A stretch of 64,000 bases of DNA from an uncultured Bacilli bacterium (GTDB taxonomy: Bacteria; Bacillota_I; Bacilli_A; RF39; UBA660): the NCBI GenBank assembly GCA_934148845.1, contig CAKPDH010000004.1:1-64000 (forward strand), read 5' to 3'. Shown here piece after piece: positions 25,467 to 33,333 of the stretch. Below the pieces are notes generated by a model. The model ran no database searches. It had not been told where the DNA came from and saw only the letters and a list, made by a program, of their open reading frames with translations. Position numbers and translations under genes: made by a program. Every line of letters starts with the position of its first letter. Within the stretch, counting starts at the first letter, position 1.

Positions 25467-26663
25467 ACGAATAGAGAAGACTTCTTATTTTATAAGAATA
25501 ATAACATAATATATTTAGATAGTGGTGCTACTACTTTAAAACCTGCAATACTTGGCGATAGTATTTTAGATTATTATAATAATTATAGTGCGAATGCACA
25601 TAGAGGAGATTATAATATAAGTCTTAAAGTCGATGAAATGTATGAAGGTGCAAGAGATATAGTAAGCAAATTTATAAATGCAAAAAAATCATCACAGATA
25701 GTATTTACTCAAAATACAACTGATTCAATAAATAAAGCTATTTATAGTTATTTTAGACATTACTTAAATGAAGGTGATGAAGTTTTAATTACAACTTCTG
25801 AACATGCTTCAAATATACTTCCATGGTTTGAATTAAGGGATGAAAAGAAAATATTAGTTAACTATATAAAACTAGATCAAAATTACAATTTAACTTTAGA
25901 TAATGTAAAAGCTGCAATTACACCTAATACTAAAGTTATAAGTATAGCTTATATAACTAATGTAGTTGGAGATGTGCGTCCTGTTAAGGAAATAATAGAA
26001 TATGCTCATGCTAATAATATTAAAGTCTTAATAGATGGCGCTCAAGCTGTACCACATAAGAAAATAGATGTAAGTGATCTTGATATGGACTTTTTAGCAT
26101 TTTCTGCACATAAGATGTGTGGTCCTACTGGTGTTGGAGTATTATATGTTAAAGAAGAACTACTTGATTTTATGAAACCAGTATTTGTAGGTGGAGGTAT
26201 GAATTATTCATTTGAAGTTGATGGAATTAGAAAATATAATGAAATGCCTTATTTACTTGAAGCTGGTACTCCTTCTATAGCTGGAGTTATAGGATTTGGG
26301 GCTGTTATAAATTATTTAAATAAGATTGGAATGAATAAAATAGAATCTTATGAAAAAGAATTAAAAAAATATGCAATAGAAAAATTAAAAGAAGTAAAAA
26401 ATATTATTATATATAATGAAAATTCAGAAAGTGGTATAATAACTTTTAATATTAAAGGTATATTTTCACAGGATTTAGCAATTTATTTAAATAAATATAA
26501 TATATGTGTTAGAGCTGGAAGTCATTGTGCAAAGATATTAAAAGAAAATTTAGGAATAAAAAATACTTGCAGATTGAGTTTGTATTTTTATAATACAAAA
26601 GAAGAAATAGATTATTTAGTAGATGTTTTAAAACGTGATAATATATTAAACGAAGCATTATAG
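25467..26663 (+). CDS. sufS: Cysteine desulfurase SufS (apparent ACG start)
   Basis: 398-residue PLP enzyme providing sulfur to SUF. Conserved N-terminal sequence IIYLDSGATTLKP and HRGDYN are encoded upstream of the first ATG (25638). From the in-frame stop at 25446 to 25638 there is no ATG, GTG or TTG. GGAGG at 25455-25459 sits 7 bases before ACG at 25467, the position where ATG would be expected. Other motifs: DGAQAVPHKKIDV, SAHKMCGPTG (PLP lysine), RAGSHCAKIL (active-site Cys). Starting at 25638 would remove a conserved part of the enzyme. A sequencing error or a real ACG start are both possible. Confidence 0.85.
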   Translation, partial: TNREDFLFYKNNNIIYLDSGATTLKPAILGDSILDYYNNYSANAHRGDYNISLKVDEMYEGARDIVSKFINAKKSSQIVFTQNTTDSINKAIYSYFRHYLNEGDEVLITTSEHASNILPWFELRDEKKILVNYIKLDQNYNLTLDNVKAAITPNTKVISIAYITNVVGDVRPVKEIIEYAHANNIKVLIDGAQAVPHKKIDVSDLDMDFLAFSAHKMCGPTGVGVLYVKEELLDFMKPVFVGGGMNYSFEVDGIRKYNEMPYLLEAGTPSIAGVIGFGAVINYLNKIGMNKIESYEKELKKYAIEKLKEVKNIIIYNENSESGIITFNIKGIFSQDLAIYLNKYNICVRAGSHCAKILKENLGIKNTCRLSLYFYNTKEEIDYLVDVLKRDNILNEAL

Positions 26664-26666
26664 ATG

Positions 26667-26700
26667 TAAAAAGAAGAATTTTTTCTTCTTTTTTCTTTTA
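26667..26700 (+). terminator. Terminator ending the suf operon
   Basis: Arms AAAAAGAAGAA / TTCTTCTTTTT followed by T-rich sequence, three bases after the sufS stop. Confidence 0.8.
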
Positions 26701-26757
26701 AAAAAATATATATGATGTTATAATTATGTATGTGTAAAGATATAAGAGAGGTGTTTT

Positions 26758-27862
26758 ATGGATTTAAATGAAATTTTAAAAATATATCTTGATTTAAGTA
26801 ATCTTGTAAATGATTTATGGAGGTCACTTTGACTTTGATACTAAAAAAAGTAGAATATGCGAGTTAGAAAAAGAAGTAAATGATCCAAATTTTTGGTCTA
26901 ATAAAGAAAATAGTAATAATATATTAGATGAATTAAATACATTAAAATCAAAACTATCCTCTCTAGAGGAAGTAAAGCAAAATATTAATTCTAATATTGA
27001 AATAATTGAAATTTTAAAACAAGAAAATGATTCTGAAATGTTAGATTTAGTAGTTAATGATATAGAAAAAATAAAGCAAAAAGTGCATCAAATAGAACTT
27101 TCTTTACTACTTTCTGATACATATGATAGTTGTGATTGTATACTAGATATTCATCCAGGTGCTGGTGGAACTGAAAGCTGTGATTGGGCTTCAATGCTAT
27201 ATAGAATGTATACTAGATGGTGCGAAAAAAATAATAAAAAAATAGAAGTGTTAGATTATCAAAACTTTGAGGAAGCAGGTATAAAGAGTGTATCTTTTAT
27301 AGTACATGGAAAAAATAGTTATGGTTATCTTAAGGGAGAAAAAGGTGTACATAGATTAATTAGAATTAGCCCATTTGATTCAAATAAAAGAAGACACACT
27401 TCTTTTGCATCAGTTGATGTAACACCTATATATAATGATTCTAATATAGATATAAAAATAAATGATGCTGATATAAGAATAGATACATATTGTGCATCAG
27501 GTCATGGAGGACAGGGTGTAAACACAACACCATCCGCAGTACGTATTACCCATTTTCCAAGTAAGATAGTTGTTACTTGTCAAAATGAAAGAAGTCAAAT
27601 AAAAAATAAAGAAACTTGTTTGAAAGTATTAAAAAGTAAATTATATCGACTTGAAGTTTCTAGAAGAGAAGCAGAACTTAAGGGTATAAAGGGAGAAAAT
27701 TCTTTAATAAATTTTGGATCACAAATAAGAACTTATACAATGTGTCCTTATACACTTGTTAAAGATCATAGAACAGGTACAGAGTGTGCTAATGTAAATA
27801 AAGTATTAGATGGTGATATAGATATGTTTATATATGATAATTTAAAATTAGGAGTTAAGTAA
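26758..27862 (+). CDS. prfB: Peptide chain release factor 2 with programmed +1 frameshift
   Basis: Frames join as 26758-26829 and 26831-27862, giving 367 residues. The first 24 codons end CTT TGA C, preceded by the SD-like GGAGG three bases before CTT, which is the classical RF2 autoregulatory site: when RF2 is scarce, ribosomes slip +1 at CTT and read through TGA. The RF2 recognition tripeptide SPF (RISPFDSNKRRHTS) and catalytic GGQ (SGHGGQGVNTTPSA) are present. GAGAGGTG precedes the ATG. This proves TGA is a stop codon in this genome. Confidence 0.95.
26818..26833 (+). promoter_or_regulatory. RF2 +1 frameshift site
   Basis: TGG AGG TCA CTT TGA C: internal Shine-Dalgarno-like GGAGG, three-base spacer, slippery CTT, in-frame TGA at 26830-26832. 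Geometry equals that of the E. coli prfB site. Confidence 0.95.
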
Positions 27863-28764
27863 TGTTGTTTTTTAAAAAGAAGAAGGAAGATGAAATACTT
27901 TTAAAACTAAATAAAAAATATAATATTAAAAAATATTTTTATTTAGTTATAGGTTGTTTTTTACTTGCAGTTTCATTTAACGTATTTTTTTCTCCTAATA
28001 ATATAGTTACTGGGGGTATATCTGGTATATCAATAGTAGTAAATAAAGTGTTTGGTATATCAAAATCTACATTTATATCTTTAAGTTATATTATACTTTT
28101 AATACTAAGTTATATATTACTTGGATGGAAAACAACAAGATATTCAATAATAGGATCAATATTATACCCTTTATTTGTATCATTAACAGAAAACATATCA
28201 AGTAGTATACAATTTGATGTTTCTAATATATTATTAATTTGTATATTTGGAGCTTTATTAAATGGTATTGGTTCAGGTTTAACATTTAAATATGGATTTT
28301 CAACTGGTGGAAGTGATATTATATGTCAAATAATTTCTAAGTATTTTAAAATATCTATTGGTGATTCTATTAAAATATATAATTTTATTATAATTGTAGC
28401 ATCAGGCTTTTTTCTAGGTGAAAATGGAAACATTTATGCTTGGTCAAATGTCATGTATGCTATTATTGTTATTTATATAATTAGTATCTTAAATGATAGA
28501 GTTTTACTTGGAATATCAAGATCAAAATCATTTTATATAATAACTGATAAAGAACGTGAAGTAAAACATTTTTTAATAAATGAATTAGGTAAAGGTGTAA
28601 CTATACTTGAAGGTCGTGGTGGATACACTGGAAATAGAAAAAAAGTAATTGTATGTGCAATTCCTACAAAAGAATATTTTTTGGCAAAAGAAGGAATACT
28701 TGAGATTGATAAAGATGCAATAATTTTAATAAATGATGTATATCAATCATCAGGAATAGAATAG
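27862..28764 (+). CDS. YitT family membrane protein (DUF161 plus DUF2179)
   Basis: 300 residues. Five or six hydrophobic helices in the first 210 residues include the family block SFNVFFSPNNIVTGGISGIS and the internal half-repeat FKYGFSTGGSDIICQI. The C-terminal ~80 residues form a soluble DUF2179 domain (ILEGRGGYTGNRKKVI). Substrate is unknown. It overlaps the prfB stop by one base (TAATG) and is followed by ftsE within nine bases. Confidence 0.88.
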   Translation: MLFFKKKKEDEILLKLNKKYNIKKYFYLVIGCFLLAVSFNVFFSPNNIVTGGISGISIVVNKVFGISKSTFISLSYIILLILSYILLGWKTTRYSIIGSILYPLFVSLTENISSSIQFDVSNILLICIFGALLNGIGSGLTFKYGFSTGGSDIICQIISKYFKISIGDSIKIYNFIIIVASGFFLGENGNIYAWSNVMYAIIVIYIISILNDRVLLGISRSKSFYIITDKEREVKHFLINELGKGVTILEGRGGYTGNRKKVIVCAIPTKEYFLAKEGILEIDKDAIILINDVYQSSGIE

Positions 28765-28772
28765 GTGATGTT

Positions 28773-29459
28773 ATGGATTTAATAAGATTAAAAAATGTAA
28801 AAAAAACATATAAAACGGGAACTACCGCAATATATGATTTATCATTAAATATACAAAAAGGAGAATTTGTATTTATTATAGGTTCAACTGGTTGCGGAAA
28901 AAGTACACTAATAAAAATGTTATATAGAGAAGAAAAGCCTACTGAAGGAAAAATATTAGTAGGTGGATTAGATGTTGGAAAAATTAAAAATAGAAAGGTA
29001 TATAAGCTTAGAAGAAAAATAGGTATTGTATTTCAAGATTATCATTTACTACCTAACTCAACAGCTTATGAAAATGTTGCTTTCGCACTAGAAGTGCTTG
29101 GACTTCCAAAAGCTGAGATACATTCAAAAGTTATGAAAGTCTTAGATTTAGTAGGATTAAAGACTAAAGCTAAACAATATCCAGCACACCTATCAGGTGG
29201 AGAACAACAAAGAGTAGCAATCGCACGTGCGATTGTAAATGGGCCAAAAATTTTAATATGTGATGAGCCTACTGGAAACTTGGATCCTAAAACGAGTATG
29301 GAAATTATGGAAGTATTAAAAGCAATAAATGAGCTTGGTACAACTATTATTATGGTAACTCATGATATAGATATAGTAGATATTATGAAAAAAAGAGTTA
29401 TATTACTTGATTCAGGAAGGATTGTAAAAGACTACAAGGAAGGAGAGTACAAGAAATGA
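28773..29459 (+). CDS. ftsE: Cell division ATP-binding protein FtsE
   Basis: 228-residue ABC ATPase; with FtsX it activates peptidoglycan hydrolases at the division site or side wall. Walker A GSTGCGKST near residue 37, Q-loop VFQDYHLLPN, signature LSGGEQQR, Walker B ILICDEPTGNLD and H-loop MVTHD are all intact. AATAGGTGATG gives the ribosome binding site. The stop overlaps the ftsX start (ATGA). The order prfB-(x)-ftsE-ftsX is common in Firmicutes. Confidence 0.95.
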   Translation: MDLIRLKNVKKTYKTGTTAIYDLSLNIQKGEFVFIIGSTGCGKSTLIKMLYREEKPTEGKILVGGLDVGKIKNRKVYKLRRKIGIVFQDYHLLPNSTAYENVAFALEVLGLPKAEIHSKVMKVLDLVGLKTKAKQYPAHLSGGEQQRVAIARAIVNGPKILICDEPTGNLDPKTSMEIMEVLKAINELGTTIIMVTHDIDIVDIMKKRVILLDSGRIVKDYKEGEYKK

Positions 29460-30361
29460 AAGCATTTAGAATTTTAGGTAGAAATATTAGAGATTCTTTT
29501 AAGAGTGTATTTAGAAATTTTTCTCTTTCAATTGCTTCTATTTCTTGTATAACAATAACACTTATTGTAGTTATGGTATCTATAGCACTTACTTTTAATG
29601 TTAATAATTTTACTAAAATAGTAGAAGGTGATGTTACTATAGTAGCATTTTTGGATTTGGATGTAACTGATGATGATATAAAAGAAATATATAATAAAAT
29701 TATTTCTTTAGATAATGTAGAAGCAGAAAATGTTAAATTTATGGATAAAATGGCTATATCGGAAGATATGATGAAATCATCTGATACTTTAAAAAGCGTA
29801 ATGTCTAAATATACAAGAGAAGATAGTCCAATACAAGATACCTATCAAGTTAAAGTTACTGATATAAATTTAATTCATAAAACGGCAGATGAAATAAAAG
29901 AAATAGATAAAGTTTCATTAGTTAAGTATGGAGAAGGTATGGTGGAGCAATTAGTATCTGTATTTGATATCGTTAGAAAAGTATCAATAGGTGTTGTTAT
30001 AGCACTTATAGTGGTAACTGCATTTTTAATTACAAATACAATTAAAATAACAATTATGTCTAGAAAAAAAGAAATAGAAATTATGAGACTTGTAGGAGCA
30101 AGTAATATAAATATTAAATTACCATTTATTTTTGAAGGATTACTTTTAGGTTTACTTGGTTCAATTGTTCCTATATTAGTAACAGTATATGGATATACGG
30201 CATTTTATGATCACTTTAATGGCCAATTATTTACACAATTTATAAAATTGCTATCACCAGTACCTTTTATATATTATATATCTTTATTCTTGCTTTTAAT
30301 TGGTATGGTTGTTGGTATGTTTGGAAGTTATAAAGCTGTAAGAAAGTATTTAAAAATATAG
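29456..30361 (+). CDS. ftsX: Cell division protein FtsX
   Basis: 301-residue membrane partner of FtsE. One helix near 23-45, an extracytoplasmic loop (~50-165) that contacts wall hydrolase regulators, then three helices near 175-195, 222-245 and 270-292. EIEIMRLVGASN near 208 is the conserved cytoplasmic segment. GGAAGGAGAG inside ftsE is the ribosome binding site. Length is typical. Confidence 0.93.
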   Translation: MKAFRILGRNIRDSFKSVFRNFSLSIASISCITITLIVVMVSIALTFNVNNFTKIVEGDVTIVAFLDLDVTDDDIKEIYNKIISLDNVEAENVKFMDKMAISEDMMKSSDTLKSVMSKYTREDSPIQDTYQVKVTDINLIHKTADEIKEIDKVSLVKYGEGMVEQLVSVFDIVRKVSIGVVIALIVVTAFLITNTIKITIMSRKKEIEIMRLVGASNINIKLPFIFEGLLLGLLGSIVPILVTVYGYTAFYDHFNGQLFTQFIKLLSPVPFIYYISLFLLLIGMVVGMFGSYKAVRKYLKI

Positions 30362-30441
30362 TAATTAAATTTACTATTTTTTTAATATTTATATATATGG
30401 ACTTTATTTATACAATTTGATAAAATAATAATGGTGAGACT

Positions 30442-32811
30442 ATGAAAAATAGTAAAAAAGAAGAAAAATGGAATGCACCTATAATATGCTTTATAATATT
30501 TTCAATATCTATTTTAATTATAGCGTTACAGTATGCATATGTAAGTCTTTCAAAAAAAGTTTATGGTATAAATTTACATGAATTTGCGTCTACTAGAAAT
30601 ACTTACTCAAGTTTTTTAAGTGCTGAGAGAGGAACAATATATGATACTGATGGTAATATATTAGCTCAAAATATAACAACATATACTTTAATCGCATATC
30701 TAGATCCTAGTAGAACTCAAGATAATTCTAATCCAAATCATGTTGTTGATAAGGAATATACAGCAACAAAATTATCTAAAATACTTGGAGAGGAAAATTA
30801 TGATTATATTTTAAAAAGACTTAATAGCAATTCAAAGCAAGTTGAATTTGGAAGTATTGGCAGAAATTTAACTGAGCTTACTAAAATTGCAATATTAGAA
30901 TTAAATTTACCTGGAATAGATTTTAATCAAACTGTTAAAAGATATTATCCTAATGGTAATTTTGTCCCATATATTATTGGATATGCTAAGCAATATTCTA
31001 GAATTAATATAAAAATTGGTAAAAGTTATGACTTATATAGTTATTATAAAGGATACTTTGATAAATATGAAAATATTAAAGTTACAGTATCTGATAGTTC
31101 TATAATATCTATATATGATAAAAAAATAACTGCTCTAAAAAAAGGTATAAGTTTTATATATATAAAAACAAATAATAATGTGCTTGAATCAATTATTGTA
31201 AATGTTACTGATTCAGATATTTATAATATTATAGATAATACTATAATAGGAGAAATGGGAATTGAAAGTAAATATGATAAAAGACTTCAAGGTACAGATG
31301 GATATATAAAATATCAACAAGATAAATATGGATATAAAATACCAGATACAAAAGAAGAAAAATTAGATCCTGTAGATGGTGATGATATATATTTAACTAT
31401 TGATTCTAATATTCAAAGATTTGTAGAAAGCGCTATTAGTGATTATACAAATGAATACTCGCCTGAATTTGCAATTATGGCAGTTATGGATGCTAAAACA
31501 GGAGGAATACTTGCAAGTGCCACAACACCTTCATTTAATCCAAATAATTTAAAATCAGATATGAGTTATCAAAATCCACTTATTTCATATGCTTATGAGC
31601 CAGGATCAGTTATGAAGATATTTACTTATTTATGTGCAGTTAATACAGGTAAGTATGATTCAAATAAAACTTTTTTAAGTGGTGAATATGTATTTGAAGA
31701 TGGTACTAAGATGCATGATTTTAATATCAAAGGTTGGGGATATTTAACATATGATAGTGGATTTACACATTCTTCGAATGTAGGAATTATAAATATAATA
31801 AAGGACTATTTATCACTAAGTGAATTAAAATCTTGTTTTGAAAATTTTGGTTTTGGTAAAAAAACGGGTATAGAATTATCTAATGAAAGTGTTGGAAGTA
31901 TTAAATTTAAATATGAAACAGAATTAATGGCAGCAGGGTATGGCCAAGGCATTTTAGTTACTCCTATTCAAATACTTCAGGGATTAACTATTGTTGCAAA
32001 TGATGGCTATATGATCTCGCCTCATATTGTAGATAAAATAGTTGATAAAAATACAAATGAAGTAACTGAAACTAAAGTAAATAAAAGTAAGACTCGTAAA
32101 GTGAGTTCTACTACAGCATCTAAATTAAAAGACTTAATGGAAGCTGTTGTCGCACCAGATAGTGTTACAGGAAGACAATTTTATATGGAAGGGTATGGCC
32201 TTATGGGTAAGACAGGTACTGCTCAAATATATGAAAATGGAAAGTATTTAGATGGCGCAAATGATTATATTGTTTCTGTTGCGCTAATGTACCCTAAAAA
32301 TAATCCGGAAATAATAATATATGCAGCAGCAAAAAAACCAAATCATAAAGCTCAAACTTCACTTACAAAAAGTGTTAAAGAATTAGTAAAGAATATAGCA
32401 AAGTATAAAAACTTATATAATGAAGAAGAGACTAATAATAAAGAAGAAGAATTTAAAGTGGATTCATATATAAATAAAAATATAGATGAAATTAAATCTA
32501 CACTAGAATCAAAAGGATTAAATGTAATTAAGTTAGGTAATGGAAATAAAATTATTAAACAGTATCCAAATAAAGGCGCTACAACACTTAAAGGTGATAA
32601 AATATATCTTCTTACTAATTCTAAAGAAATTAATATGGTAAATATTAATAATTGGTCGAGAGCTGATGTAAGTAAATTATGTAATATAATAAATTTAAAA
32701 TGTAATTTTGAATCTAGTGGATATGTAGTTAGTCAGAGTATAAAAGAAGGAGATCTTATAAAAAGTAGCGATATTTTAAATATACAACTTGGTAATTTAA
32801 AAGAAAATTAA
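30442..32811 (+). CDS. Class B penicillin-binding protein with PASTA repeats and an inserted Ig-like domain
   Basis: 789 residues, a transpeptidase of the FtsI/PBP2x/SpoVD type. One membrane helix (~15-37); the N-terminal pedestal has SAERGTIYDTDGNILA near 55. Catalytic motifs: SVMK with Ser 389, SSN near 444, KTGT near 590. Two C-terminal PASTA-like domains (~671-730 and ~731-786). Between GYAK (~183) and GEMGIE (~269) about 85 residues are inserted that look like a BIG2 Ig-like domain (VTVSDSSIISIYDKKITALK, then IVNVTD). That insert is not usual for this family. It is probably the divisome or spore-cortex transpeptidase; which one cannot be told here. Confidence 0.9.
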   Translation: MKNSKKEEKWNAPIICFIIFSISILIIALQYAYVSLSKKVYGINLHEFASTRNTYSSFLSAERGTIYDTDGNILAQNITTYTLIAYLDPSRTQDNSNPNHVVDKEYTATKLSKILGEENYDYILKRLNSNSKQVEFGSIGRNLTELTKIAILELNLPGIDFNQTVKRYYPNGNFVPYIIGYAKQYSRINIKIGKSYDLYSYYKGYFDKYENIKVTVSDSSIISIYDKKITALKKGISFIYIKTNNNVLESIIVNVTDSDIYNIIDNTIIGEMGIESKYDKRLQGTDGYIKYQQDKYGYKIPDTKEEKLDPVDGDDIYLTIDSNIQRFVESAISDYTNEYSPEFAIMAVMDAKTGGILASATTPSFNPNNLKSDMSYQNPLISYAYEPGSVMKIFTYLCAVNTGKYDSNKTFLSGEYVFEDGTKMHDFNIKGWGYLTYDSGFTHSSNVGIINIIKDYLSLSELKSCFENFGFGKKTGIELSNESVGSIKFKYETELMAAGYGQGILVTPIQILQGLTIVANDGYMISPHIVDKIVDKNTNEVTETKVNKSKTRKVSSTTASKLKDLMEAVVAPDSVTGRQFYMEGYGLMGKTGTAQIYENGKYLDGANDYIVSVALMYPKNNPEIIIYAAAKKPNHKAQTSLTKSVKELVKNIAKYKNLYNEEETNNKEEEFKVDSYINKNIDEIKSTLESKGLNVIKLGNGNKIIKQYPNKGATTLKGDKIYLLTNSKEINMVNINNWSRADVSKLCNIINLKCNFESSGYVVSQSIKEGDLIKSSDILNIQLGNLKEN

Positions 32812-32838
32812 AGAGCTAAATAATAATAGCTCTTTTAT
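32812..32838 (+). terminator. Terminator after the class B PBP gene
   Basis: Arms AGAGCTA / TAGCTCT followed by TTTA, directly after the stop codon. Confidence 0.72.
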
Positions 32839-32880
32839 TCATAAATTGTATAAAAATTTATGCAAATTTTAATAAAACTA

Positions 32881-32909
32881 TTGACCAATTTTGCTATTTA
32901 AGAGATAAT
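32881..32909 (+). promoter_or_regulatory. Promoter of the 32952 gene
   Basis: TTGACC at 32881-32886, a 17-base spacer and GATAAT at 32904-32909. Confidence 0.7.
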
Positions 32910-32951
32910 AACTTTGTCGGATAATGTATGATTTTGAAAGGCGGTGAATTT

Positions 32952-33275
32952 ATGGCAAATAAAGTAAAAAAAGAAGAAACAGCAAAAGAAATAAAAATAG
33001 CTCCTGAAAAAAATAAAAGAAGTTTACCTTTAAGAATATTTGATGTAGTTTTTTGGGTTATAATTATTGTTTTAGCTTTTGTTTGGTTAACTGATTTTAT
33101 TAGAATGCAAAATAATAAAAAACCAAAATTCTGCTTAACTGAAAAAACACATAAATTTGATGATGGAACTGTTGATGAATGCGTTGGATTAGGATATAAG
33201 ATTTATGATTATCATAGAGAATCTTTAAAAGATGCTCATCAATTTAGTCCATTCTTTGTAGGAATGAAAAAGTAA
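32952..33275 (+). CDS. Hypothetical single-pass membrane protein
   Basis: 107 residues: a lysine-rich cytoplasmic start (~1-30), one membrane helix (~34-56), and ~50 extracytoplasmic residues with two cysteines (KFCLTEKTH and DECVGLGYKIYDY) that could form a disulfide, ending SPFFVGMKK. GGCGGTGAA precedes ATG 32952, which is preferred to the in-frame ATG at 32928. It has its own promoter. No family is recognised. Confidence 0.72.
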   Translation: MANKVKKEETAKEIKIAPEKNKRSLPLRIFDVVFWVIIIVLAFVWLTDFIRMQNNKKPKFCLTEKTHKFDDGTVDECVGLGYKIYDYHRESLKDAHQFSPFFVGMKK

Positions 33276-33333
33276 TTTTTAAAATATAATCCGACTATTA
33301 ATTTATTTATAGTTATAAGAGGGAGGTTTTTAA

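Noticed and set aside
25446..25637. sufS as a 5'-truncated pseudogene starting at 25638
   Set aside because: The upstream stretch is open, conserved and preceded by a correctly placed GGAGG; only the start codon is unusual.
26818..26833. In-frame TGA in prfB as evidence of a mycoplasma-type code or a broken gene
   Set aside because: Position, SD-like GGAGG and CTT TGA C are the standard RF2 frameshift site; both frames are well conserved.
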